From JANQHS01 sp965227315 (GTDB taxonomy: Bacteria; Bacteroidota; Bacteroidia; Cytophagales; CCMP332): DNA of 64,000 nucleotides. This document shows, in pieces, positions 25,410 to 33,073 of this stretch. The stretch lies in NCBI GenBank assembly GCA_965227315.1, contig OZ245737.1, positions 2,542,001-2,606,000 on the forward strand. The letters run 5' to 3'. Below the pieces are notes generated by a model. The model did not search any database. It saw only the letters and a program-made list of their open reading frames with translations, and had not been told where the DNA came from. Positions within the stretch are counted from its first letter, which is position 1, and each line of letters opens with the position of its first letter. The position numbers were made by a program, and so were the translations under genes.

Positions 25410-26597
25410 CTATCTGTTAAACAACCAATTTTCAGGATCGAGTTTGGTAAATCCCTTCCAAATCTGAAATTGAAATGTTGATACACCATTTTTATCCGTA
25501 TATACCTCTCCGAGATGGTCTTTGGTGTTTACCTTTTGGCCTTTTTGTACGGTGACATTCTTGATCCCGGCATAAACAGAAATATAATCCCCGTGTCTGA
25601 CCATTACGGCGTTGTTATTACCCGGAATGACGGCAACGGTGAGCACTGTGCCTTCGAAGACGGACCTGACCTTCTCCAATTGATTGGTTTGAATATCCAC
25701 GCCGTCGTTTTCGGTATAGACCCCGCGTAAAACCGGATGCGGATTTTTGCCAAACTTTTGGCTCACAAAACCAGAATTCACCGGCCAGGGTAGTTTGCTC
25801 TTGTTTCTTTCAAATGAGGCCGCCAGTTCCGCAGCCTCAGGTGTGAGCGGGATGGTTGATTTTCCTTTGACGACTTCTTTGGCGATCAGATCCTTGATCA
25901 TTTTAGCCAGTTTTTGGTCATCCTTTTTCCTCTTGGCCAATTCCTTTTTTAGCTCCCTTTCTTTTTTACTCAGGTCGGTGATCAGGGAATTTTGCTTCTT
26001 TTTCAGCCTCTTGATCTCCTCCTGCTCAAGTTTTTCGGTATCGACCAGATCTTCCTTTTCCCTCTTGGAAGCAAGGAGAATCTGGGTTTGGGCATGAATT
26101 TCCGATTGGACATATTCGATCTCCTTGACCTGGGCTTTTCGAGCATCCGTATATTGTTCCATATACTTGATCCTTCTTCGAAACTGGTTAAAGTCTTTTG
26201 CCGAAAAGATGTACATCAGTTTATTGAAATGATTTGCTGACTTTGATGCGGCATAAACCATTCGAGCGTATTCTTCCTTGAGTTCTTCCAGGTCTTTTTT
26301 CAGGGATTGGGATATGAGCTCGTTTTCTTCGATCTCCGCATCCAGGAACTTGATCTCCAGATTTAAAGTCGAGATCAGAGCATCCTGCCTTTTGATCTGC
26401 TCTCCATAGACCGATAGCTGCCCGAGAGAACTGGTTTTTTTCGTTGATACTTCCTTGAGGATCTTCCTGGTTTCCTGGATTTTTCTTTGGTTCCGAGTTC
26501 TTTCCTTTTCAAGTTCCTGCTTGGTTTTTTGTCCAAAAGCAGGGGAAATTGAGATTAGCGTAAAGACGAATAGCAGTAGAAGGTTACAGCTTCTCAT
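25410..26597 (-). CDS. EnvC-like murein hydrolase activator (coiled coil plus LytM domain)
   Basis: A 395-residue exported protein: signal peptide (MRSCNLLLLFVFTLISISPAFGQ), long coiled coil at about residues 25-255, and a C-terminal LytM/M23 domain from about 285 to 393. The M23 zinc-ligand positions look lost: the HxGxD region reads ENDGVDIQ, and the HxH region reads HGDYISVYAGI with Gly for the second His. EnvC and NlpD also have degenerate LytM domains and act by activating amidases at the division site, so an activator role is inferred. It lies directly downstream of the DUF4292 lipoprotein (14-base overlap), an order common in Bacteroidota. Confidence 0.88.
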   Translation of the reverse strand: MRSCNLLLLFVFTLISISPAFGQKTKQELEKERTRNQRKIQETRKILKEVSTKKTSSLGQLSVYGEQIKRQDALISTLNLEIKFLDAEIEENELISQSLKKDLEELKEEYARMVYAASKSANHFNKLMYIFSAKDFNQFRRRIKYMEQYTDARKAQVKEIEYVQSEIHAQTQILLASKREKEDLVDTEKLEQEEIKRLKKKQNSLITDLSKKERELKKELAKRKKDDQKLAKMIKDLIAKEVVKGKSTIPLTPEAAELAASFERNKSKLPWPVNSGFVSQKFGKNPHPVLRGVYTENDGVDIQTNQLEKVRSVFEGTVLTVAVIPGNNNAVMVRHGDYISVYAGIKNVTVQKGQKVNTKDHLGEVYTDKNGVSTFQFQIWKGFTKLDPENWLFNR

Positions 26598-27312
26598 ATT
26601 TGGAGGGTATCCGGAAAGTGAAACTCATTTCATCCTCTGAGGCGAAATTAAACTTATCATAGCTAAGATCTGCCTTGATCCTTCCATTCCTATTTCCCTT
26701 TGAATAAACGGCGTCGGAACTAAACCCTTCGGCCAAGGCTCCTCCGTCAAATCCCAGAATACCGTTGTATAGAACGGTGATTTTATTGGCGCCCTGAATT
26801 TCCCGGATACTCAGACTTTGGAGCATTTTCTTTTCGGTATCCACGCTGTATTCCATGAGCCAGTTGTCTCTTTTTTCGATCCCGATGGTTTCGTCTCCGG
26901 CTTTTTTCCAGTCCACATTTGATTCCGGGGCTCTTGAGGTGAGGATATTTTGGATCAGGTCAAAATCAAGATCAAAATTGAAAAAGCTACCCATGGAGTC
27001 AATGGAATTCGAATAATAGGATTTGTTCAATCGATCCATGAACTTGATGGAATCCTGAGTTACAAGGATCCTTGCGGCTTCGACCTTATTGATGATCGAA
27101 ATCCAAATGATCTCATCCTTTTTTAGTCTTAAATGCAGGTTGGCTTTTTGAGAACCCTTTTCCGTCTCGATGACGATCTTGGCTTTGCCCTTGTAGAATT
27201 CATGTTTTGCAAGCGGGTCTTCATAGCTGAGATCCGCTACGGGTTTTGCTGATTTACACGAGATCAAATACGCGGAAAGAAGAAAAAGGATTTGTAGGGA
27301 AATCCTATTCAT
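26584..27312 (-). CDS. DUF4292 lipoprotein (possible LolB-like)
   Basis: A 242-residue predicted lipoprotein: MNRISLQILFLLSAYLISC ends in a lipobox with Cys near residue 19. The remainder looks like a single beta-rich half-barrel: GKAKIVIETEKGSQKANLHLRLKKDE, IWISI, then ARILVTQDSIKFMDRLNKSYY and the ending DEMSFTFRIPSKYEKL. This matches my memory of DUF4292 (PF14125), a Bacteroidota family resembling LolA/LolB lipoprotein carriers; that role is an inference. ATG 27312 is chosen because it starts the signal peptide and overlaps the TPR gene by 8 bases. A longer frame upstream is an artefact. Confidence 0.78.
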   Translation of the reverse strand: MNRISLQILFLLSAYLISCKSAKPVADLSYEDPLAKHEFYKGKAKIVIETEKGSQKANLHLRLKKDEIIWISIINKVEAARILVTQDSIKFMDRLNKSYYSNSIDSMGSFFNFDLDFDLIQNILTSRAPESNVDWKKAGDETIGIEKRDNWLMEYSVDTEKKMLQSLSIREIQGANKITVLYNGILGFDGGALAEGFSSDAVYSKGNRNGRIKADLSYDKFNFASEDEMSFTFRIPSKYEKL

Positions 27313-29056
27313 ACCATCGCCCGTTTTCCAGCTTTTTCTCCAGCTGATCCCCGGCCCCACCGAGTTCCTGTGCCTGCTTCCAGGCCTCAATAGCTTCTTC
27401 CTCACGACCTAGTTTGAAGAGGATATCCCCGTGGTGCTCATGAATTACACCGCTATCCGATTTCCCGGCCGCTTTTTCAATGAAGGGAAGTGCCTCTTCA
27501 TACTTTTCCAGTTGAAAAAGGACCCAGGCATGAGTATCCAGATAGGTGGGATTGTCGGGATACTTTGCAACAAGCCTGGTGGACATTTTTTCCGCGTCAT
27601 TCAGCCTTTCGTTTCTAAGCGAAAGGAAATAACTGTAATTGTTCAGAACATGATCATTGTCCGGATTTTCTGCCAAAACCCAGTCATAGGATTTGTCCAT
27701 CTCCTCATATTCTCCAAGGTTATAATAACAGTCTCCGAGTGTAGCTTCGATATCGGCTAAGAGTGATTGCTCATTGGAAACCCATTTCTTGGCGGTTTCC
27801 AGAGAGAACCTGGCCTTGGCATAGTTCTCCAAGGAGTAATACCCCAGTCCCTGCAGAAACCAAACTCTTGCGTTGTTTGGAAAAACCTCAACCATTTTCT
27901 CCGAATAGAAGACCAGGGAATCGTTACGACCTTCTTCGAAATTGAGAATCAGGATATTCATCCAGACATTAAATGCGTTCGGGTTGATCTCTACGGATTT
28001 CTTGTAATAGATCAGGGCATCTTCCTTTTTCTCTCTTGACAGGTAAAAATCTCCGATCAGCGAGTTGGCCAGATCACTCTCGGGATGTGCTTCAAGCATG
28101 GTCAGACCCAGTTCCAGCGCCTTTTCCTTCTCCTCATCGGTTTTCGCAAATCTTTCATAACCTGAGAGCAGACCGACTTTTTTACTGATATCAAGGGTAG
28201 GATCTGCAAATGCCGTTTTTAATTGTTCAAATGCATCTTCATCCTTGCCCTGATCACGGTAGATCTCAAACAGGACCAATCTGGCCGGGCTGAAATCCGG
28301 GTAAGTCATGAGCAGGGAGTCCAAAAGCATGATGGCTTCTTCCTGCTTGTTGTTTGAGTTCAGCAATACTGCGAGATTGATCACATATTCGGGTTCTTCA
28401 GGATAGGCATTGATCAACCGTCTTCCTTCTCTGACCGCATCATCCAGTCGATTCAGTTTCAGATAGATCTTTTGTTTCTGAGCGGAGATCTCGGGATTGG
28501 GACCATAGTATTCCAGAATGGCCTCATAGGAAGCCAGGGCTCCTTCCCAATCCCCGCTCATCACCTGCAGCATGGCCAGATCATAATAATTTGATTGCGC
28601 GTTTTCAACATTCGCCACCAGATCCCGGTAGGTGTTGATCGCATTGGGAAAATCTCCCATGAATTCGTAAACCCTGGCCAGCAGGATGTAGTAATACTCG
28701 TTGGATTTCTCGAGCTCGACCGCCCTTTGGGCATGAACAAGTGCATCTTCCATTTCGTTGATACTGGAATAGGTTTCTCCCAGTTTGAAATGGACGGCGG
28801 AATTATCAGGCATAATGGATAAGGCCTTCTCATAATATTTGATCGCCTTATCATATTCCTCCTTCAGGCCATATCTCAAACCCTCTGAGTAGAAATAATA
28901 AGCCTCTATCTCGTCCTTCTCGGTAATCTCCTTTTGCTGAGCTGATTTCTTGGATTTCTTTTTCTTCTTCTGTGCATGCAGGTCACCTGATGACATGCTG
29001 AGCCCAATGATCAGTAGAAAAAGGCTCCAAAATGATATTTGGGAAAGTCTTTTAAT
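27305..29056 (-). CDS. Secreted TPR-repeat protein with probable ATT start
   Basis: A tetratricopeptide-repeat protein of 583 residues if translation starts at ATT 29054-29056. The usual start (ATG 28996) would cut the signal peptide in half. From the ATT the product begins MKRLSQISFWSLFLLIIGLS and is followed by a LHAQ cleavage site and a lysine run, a textbook Bacteroidota signal peptide. An in-frame stop lies two codons upstream and no ATG, GTG or TTG lies between. The body has about a dozen TPRs (AIKYYEKALSIMPDNSAVHF, ALIYYKKSVEINPNAFNVW, DADYKNP-like spacing). It probably scaffolds periplasmic complexes; no specific function is known. Coupled to the nucleotidyltransferase by an ATTAA overlap. 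Confidence 0.85.
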   Translation of the reverse strand: MKRLSQISFWSLFLLIIGLSMSSGDLHAQKKKKKSKKSAQQKEITEKDEIEAYYFYSEGLRYGLKEEYDKAIKYYEKALSIMPDNSAVHFKLGETYSSINEMEDALVHAQRAVELEKSNEYYYILLARVYEFMGDFPNAINTYRDLVANVENAQSNYYDLAMLQVMSGDWEGALASYEAILEYYGPNPEISAQKQKIYLKLNRLDDAVREGRRLINAYPEEPEYVINLAVLLNSNNKQEEAIMLLDSLLMTYPDFSPARLVLFEIYRDQGKDEDAFEQLKTAFADPTLDISKKVGLLSGYERFAKTDEEKEKALELGLTMLEAHPESDLANSLIGDFYLSREKKEDALIYYKKSVEINPNAFNVWMNILILNFEEGRNDSLVFYSEKMVEVFPNNARVWFLQGLGYYSLENYAKARFSLETAKKWVSNEQSLLADIEATLGDCYYNLGEYEEMDKSYDWVLAENPDNDHVLNNYSYFLSLRNERLNDAEKMSTRLVAKYPDNPTYLDTHAWVLFQLEKYEEALPFIEKAAGKSDSGVIHEHHGDILFKLGREEEAIEAWKQAQELGGAGDQLEKKLENGRWYE

Positions 29057-30062
29057 CCTCTATCGTATTATAATCTCCAATGCTGACGTCCTTGGCCCTT
29101 CCGTTCATGGTTACATGACTGCCGATCATTGAGTTGTCCAAATATACTCCCGAAATACTGCTTGCACTCCCTATAATGGAATTGGAGACATTCGAACGGT
29201 TCAAATGGGTACCCTCTGAAACCGAAACATTTGGACCTAGAACTGAATTCTCGACAACAACGCCTTCTCCAAGATAAACCGGCTCGATCAATATGGAGTT
29301 GATCAATTTGGCCGAAGGAGAGACCAGGTTCTCATTTCTTTCCATCAAAAACGACAGGTACCTGGAATTAGTTTTCACAGTGATGTTTTTGTTGCCACAG
29401 TCCAACCACTCGTCCACTTTGCCAGGAAGGATTTTGTTGCCCTTCAACATCATGTTTTTAAGCGCATCCGTCAACTGGTATTCGCCCTTGTCTCGAATGT
29501 CATTGTCGAGCAGATATTTGATCTCTTCCCGGATCTTTTGCGCTTCCTTGAAATAATAGATGCCGATGATAGCCAAGTCCGAAACAAACTGCTCGGGCTT
29601 TTCAACGAATTCATTGATCACCCCGGCGTCGTCCATTTTGACTACACCAAACTGTCGCGGGTCTTCAACTTTTTGAACCCAGACCACACCATCGGCATTT
29701 TGATCCAGATCCATATCAGCTTTGAAAAGAGTATCCGCAAAGGCGACTATGACCTTTTCCTCTAACAACTCCTCAGCACAAAAAACCGCATGGGCGGTAC
29801 CAAGAGCTTCCTCCTGATAATATATTTTGCCCTTTGCATTGACCGAATTTGCAATGTCCATCAATTGCTGCTCAACCGACTTTCCGAAATTCCCGATGAC
29901 AAAACCGATCTCAGTGATCTCTTCATTGCAGATTTCGGCGATGTCCATCACCAGCCTTTGAACGATGGGCTTTCCGGCAATGGGTAATAATGGTTTTGGA
30001 ACCGTTAGGGTATGGGGTCTCATTCTTTTGCCCATCCCTGCCATAGGAATAATGATCCTCAT
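29052..30062 (-). CDS. Sugar-1-phosphate nucleotidyltransferase
   Basis: A 336-residue NTP-transferase making an NDP-sugar. The N-terminal pyrophosphorylase signature is PMAGMGKRMRPHTLTVPKPLLPIAGKP, with the sugar-binding VEKPEQFVSDLAIIGIYYF, and DEWLDCGNK near residue 220. From about residue 250 a left-handed beta-helix follows, with hexapeptide-like repeats (LINSILIEPVYLGEGVVVENSVLGPNVSV...). This layout is shared by RmlA-like and mannose-1-phosphate guanylyltransferase-like enzymes; the nucleotide and sugar cannot be named from sequence. It is cotranscribed with dut (6-base gap), and its stop overlaps the TPR gene's apparent start. Confidence 0.85.
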   Translation of the reverse strand: MRIIIPMAGMGKRMRPHTLTVPKPLLPIAGKPIVQRLVMDIAEICNEEITEIGFVIGNFGKSVEQQLMDIANSVNAKGKIYYQEEALGTAHAVFCAEELLEEKVIVAFADTLFKADMDLDQNADGVVWVQKVEDPRQFGVVKMDDAGVINEFVEKPEQFVSDLAIIGIYYFKEAQKIREEIKYLLDNDIRDKGEYQLTDALKNMMLKGNKILPGKVDEWLDCGNKNITVKTNSRYLSFLMERNENLVSPSAKLINSILIEPVYLGEGVVVENSVLGPNVSVSEGTHLNRSNVSNSIIGSASSISGVYLDNSMIGSHVTMNGRAKDVSIGDYNTIED

Positions 30063-30068
30063 TGTATT

Positions 30069-30503
30069 CTAGTTTTTTCCGGTGCTACCGAAGCCACCAT
30101 CTGATCTCATCGATTCCTCCAATGAATCGGAAACATCCCATTCGATGGTTTCGTGTTTGGCAATTACAAGTTGTGCAATCCTATCTCCGGATTCTATTTT
30201 GAATGTTTCTTTCGAGTGATTGATTAAAATAACTCCCACCTCGCCACGATAATCGGCGTCTATGGTTCCGGGAGTGTTCAGTACGGTAATTCCGTGTTTC
30301 AAAGCCAATCCGCTTCTTGGTCTCACCTGTCCTTCAAAACCCCCCGGGATCTCCAAAAACAACCCAGTGGGGATCAGTTTGCGTTCTCCCGGTCCAAGGT
30401 TGACGGATTCCTCAAGATTAGCTCTGAGGTCCATCCCTGCCGAATCGGCTGTTTTAGCCTCAGGAAGCGGGTGGGAAGAAAGGTTTTTGACTTTGATTTT
30501 CAC
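30069..30503 (-). CDS. dut: dUTP diphosphatase
   Basis: Trimeric dUTPase, which hydrolyses dUTP to dUMP and PPi. The 144-residue protein has all five motifs in order: AGMDLRA (I), RPRSGLALKHGI (II), GTIDADYRGEVGVILIN with the catalytic Asp (III), GDRIAQLVI (IV) and the C-terminal P-loop-like GGFGSTGKN (V). Length is standard. The start is GTG 30503, placed only five bases after a perfect -7 box on the same strand, so the mRNA is probably leaderless or nearly so. It is the first gene of a run with the nucleotidyltransferase and TPR gene. Confidence 0.96.
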   Translation of the reverse strand: MKIKVKNLSSHPLPEAKTADSAGMDLRANLEESVNLGPGERKLIPTGLFLEIPGGFEGQVRPRSGLALKHGITVLNTPGTIDADYRGEVGVILINHSKETFKIESGDRIAQLVIAKHETIEWDVSDSLEESMRSDGGFGSTGKN

Positions 30504-30508
30504 GGGCG

Positions 30509-30516
30509 CAAAAATA
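30509..30516 (-). promoter_or_regulatory. -7 box immediately upstream of dut
   Basis: TATTTTTG on the minus strand matches TAnnTTTG and ends five bases (CGCCC) before the dut GTG. Transcription would begin at or just before the start codon. The -33 element is weak. Confidence 0.45.
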
Positions 30517-30563
30517 ATCTTTCTTGGTCTGAAAAAAGCCAGAAAAGAAAAATGAAGAAGCTT

Positions 30564-31349
30564 TTATTTGCCGTCGAATCGGGCTTCCCTTTTTTCCAAA
30601 AAGGCGCTGACTCCTTCTTTGAAATCCTCTGTTTTGCAGCAGGCAGCAAATGAGTTGGCTTCGGTTTGGTATCCGTTCTCTTCATTGCTGAAGGCAGCAT
30701 TAACGGTATCGACGATCATGGATATCGCAAGTGGAGCCTTTTTCTGAATCTGCTTTGCCAGTGACCTGCAGTATTCGATGAGATCCTCTTCCTCTCCGAT
30801 GACATGATTGATCAGTCCAATGGATTGAGCTTCCGGCGCATTGACCATATTGCCCGTCATCATGATCTCGAATGCTTTTCCCTTACCCACCAATTGGCTC
30901 AGTCTTTGGGTTCCGCCATAACCCGGGATGATCCCGAGATTTACCTCTGGCTGACCAAATCGAGCTTTCGGAGTCGCAACCCTCATATGGCAGGCCATGG
31001 CGAGCTCACAGCCCCCACCAAGGGCGAAACCATTTACCGCAGCGATGACAGGCTTTGGACATTGCTCGATCGAAGAAAAGATCTCCTGACCATTTTCAGC
31101 AAATTTTCTTCCATTCATTTCATTCAATTCCTGGAGTTCTGAGATATCTGCTCCGGCTACAAATGCCTTTTCGCCCTCCCCCGTGATGATCACCGCGGAG
31201 ACCTCTTCCATGTCATAGGCGTAACGTATGCCTTCTCCCAATTCCGAAAGTACCTCTTGGTTGAGGGCGTTCATTTTATCCGGCCTGTTGATCTTGATCA
31301 TGAGTATCCCTTCATCCAGGGAAACATGAATGGTATTGAAATGATCCAT
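30564..31349 (-). CDS. Enoyl-CoA hydratase/isomerase family protein
   Basis: A 261-residue crotonase-fold enzyme hydrating trans-2-enoyl-CoA, typically for fatty-acid or amino-acid degradation. The oxyanion-hole segments are AFVAGADISEL and NGFALGGGCELAMACHMRVA; the two catalytic glutamates are in GCELA and FGQPEVNLGIIPGYGGTQRL. The C-terminal KAFEIMMTGNMVNA...GLINHV region is typical. Exact chain-length specificity cannot be told. It starts at ATG (MDHFNTIHVSLDEGIL), 22 bases after the second rhomboid gene, and is followed by about 60 bases before dut, in which the dut promoter lies. Confidence 0.93.
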   Translation of the reverse strand: MDHFNTIHVSLDEGILMIKINRPDKMNALNQEVLSELGEGIRYAYDMEEVSAVIITGEGEKAFVAGADISELQELNEMNGRKFAENGQEIFSSIEQCPKPVIAAVNGFALGGGCELAMACHMRVATPKARFGQPEVNLGIIPGYGGTQRLSQLVGKGKAFEIMMTGNMVNAPEAQSIGLINHVIGEEEDLIEYCRSLAKQIQKKAPLAISMIVDTVNAAFSNEENGYQTEANSFAACCKTEDFKEGVSAFLEKREARFDGK

Positions 31350-31371
31350 AAGATGAAATTATAATGTGCTC

Positions 31372-32283
31372 TTAGTTTTTTTCCTTTCCAAAATTGAAAA
31401 GCATTTCCTTTTCCTCTTTACTCAGGCTTTCGTAACCTTTTGCAGCGATCTTATCCAAAATCGCATCGATTTGGTCCTGTGTTGGAATAGAGGATCCGGG
31501 ACTGGCTTTTTTGTCAGATGTGAATTTTGGTGTTTTATAGGTCACCTTCATTTTTTTCGAAGGATTGATCAAACCTCTGAAAAAATCCAAAAATCCTTGA
31601 ATGGGCCTTCCAAGATCAAGGCCGTTTTGCAATTGCCTGATGTAGACATATCCGATCAATGCTCCTCCAAGATGGGCAATATTTCCTCCTGCATTGGCCC
31701 CAACGCTACCCATGAATGAGATGAAGATGTAAAATGCAGCAATGTATTTGATCTTGACAGGTCCAAGAAAGATGAGGTGAAAAGAATAGTTTGGCAATAA
31801 CGTGGCAGCAGCGATCATGACGGCATAAACCGCCGCTGAAGCTCCCACCATTCCGGAGACCATATCCGCTCTCTCCATGAAAAAAGGAATAAGATTGTAA
31901 AAGATCAGGTATAGCATTCCTCCAGAAAGTCCTCCAAGAACATACAGGTTGATCAGCTTTTGGCTTCCCAGATATTCAACAACCAACCTTCCGAACCAGA
32001 AAAGGAACAGCAGATTAAAAAGGATATGAAAGATATCGTTGAGACTGTGTGCAAAGGCATAGGTCACCAGCGTCCAGGGTTTGGTCAGAAAATCTGAGAA
32101 AACCGGAGGTATGGAAAATTGCGAGTATACGATCGCAAACAGGTCCCTTATACCCAGGAGGGTAGAGAATACATTCAGGATCACCAGAACCGCAAAGATG
32201 ATCAGGTTGATGGCGATCAACTGGTTCAGCGCATTATCATTTCGCTGGAAAGTGCGTTTGATTTCGTCTATTATCGCTGCCAT
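31372..32283 (-). CDS. Rhomboid-family intramembrane serine protease (second of a pair)
   Basis: A 303-residue rhomboid protease with six predicted membrane helices. The catalytic Ser is in GMVGASAAVYAV (GxSx) and the catalytic His in GNIAHLGGALIGY; the L1-loop pair is in AFAHSLNDIFHILFNLLFLFWFG. A soluble tail follows helix 6, about residues 235-303, rich in Lys and Ser and ending in a SLSKEEKEMLFNFGKEK segment. Substrates are unknown. The ATG at 32283 was chosen because it lies one base after the first rhomboid's stop; a longer frame beginning at 32334 is inside that gene. Transcribed with mutL. Confidence 0.9.
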   Translation of the reverse strand: MAAIIDEIKRTFQRNDNALNQLIAINLIIFAVLVILNVFSTLLGIRDLFAIVYSQFSIPPVFSDFLTKPWTLVTYAFAHSLNDIFHILFNLLFLFWFGRLVVEYLGSQKLINLYVLGGLSGGMLYLIFYNLIPFFMERADMVSGMVGASAAVYAVMIAAATLLPNYSFHLIFLGPVKIKYIAAFYIFISFMGSVGANAGGNIAHLGGALIGYVYIRQLQNGLDLGRPIQGFLDFFRGLINPSKKMKVTYKTPKFTSDKKASPGSSIPTQDQIDAILDKIAAKGYESLSKEEKEMLFNFGKEKN

Positions 32284-32284
32284 A

Positions 32285-33073
32285 TTAAAACGGGCTTCCA
32301 GCCCTTTTCCATCCCTTAACAAAGAAATAGGCAAAAATCATTCCCCCAATATGTGCCAGATGGGCCACGTTATCTCCCGGTGCTTGTTGAAACAGCGCAT
32401 AAAGCTCGTAAAGGCCATAGAAGGTGACCAGGTACTTAGCCTTTATCGGAATAGGCGGAAACAACAGAAAGATCTCCACATTGGGAAAAAGCATTCCAAA
32501 GGCAAGGAGGATCCCAAAAACGGCACCCGAAGCACCGAGCATAGGAATGTTGGAAAAACTATCATAGATCCCGTTCAGGTAAATGGTGGCTTGTTTGATG
32601 AGACTTGGATTGGTGGGGTCAGCATCAAAAAGATCGAGGAAATCGTAATAGCGATCGTAGAAAAACGGTGCATTGTCGCTGATGAAAGCGGCGAATAACG
32701 AGGGGCTGGGATCAGCAACAAATGCATTCAATTCGCTGAGCATCATCTGCATCTCCACGAATTGTACCAGGCCATATAGCAATCCGGCTCCCACTCCGGT
32801 CACCATGTAGAAAATAAAGAAACGTTTCGAGCCCCATGTCTGCTCGAGCCATGGTCCGAAAAAGAACAAAGCAAGCATGTTCCCAAAAAGATGACCAATC
32901 CCGCCATGAAGGAACATATATGTGATGAACTGGTAGGGTTGGAAAAACTCGGAACCTACATAGTAAAGGGAGAATTGAGATGACAGCGTCCCATTCAATA
33001 TCAGCGAGTCCAAAGCAAGGACTAGGATATTGATGATCAGCAGATTCTTAACAACCGGAGTAAGACGAAACAT
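32285..33073 (-). CDS. Rhomboid-family intramembrane serine protease (first of a pair)
   Basis: A 262-residue rhomboid protease. L1 motif YMFLHGGIGHLFGNMLALFFFGPWLEQTWG is classical, with catalytic Ser in MLGASGAVFGIL (GASG) and catalytic His in DNVAHLAHIGGMIFAY. Between helix 3 and the GASG helix there is an unusually long polar insert of about 50 residues (SELNAFVADPSPSLF...DLFDADPTNPS), predicted to face the periplasm or cytoplasm opposite the active site. The paralogue immediately downstream lacks this insert. It overlaps mutL by one base (ATG 33073). Confidence 0.92.
   Translation of the reverse strand: MFRLTPVVKNLLIINILVLALDSLILNGTLSSQFSLYYVGSEFFQPYQFITYMFLHGGIGHLFGNMLALFFFGPWLEQTWGSKRFFIFYMVTGVGAGLLYGLVQFVEMQMMLSELNAFVADPSPSLFAAFISDNAPFFYDRYYDFLDLFDADPTNPSLIKQATIYLNGIYDSFSNIPMLGASGAVFGILLAFGMLFPNVEIFLLFPPIPIKAKYLVTFYGLYELYALFQQAPGDNVAHLAHIGGMIFAYFFVKGWKRAGSPF

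Noticed and set aside
27313..27405. N-terminal extension of the DUF4292 lipoprotein
   Set aside because: Its sequence is basic, lacks a signal peptide and overlaps the TPR gene; ATG 27312 starts a proper lipoprotein signal.
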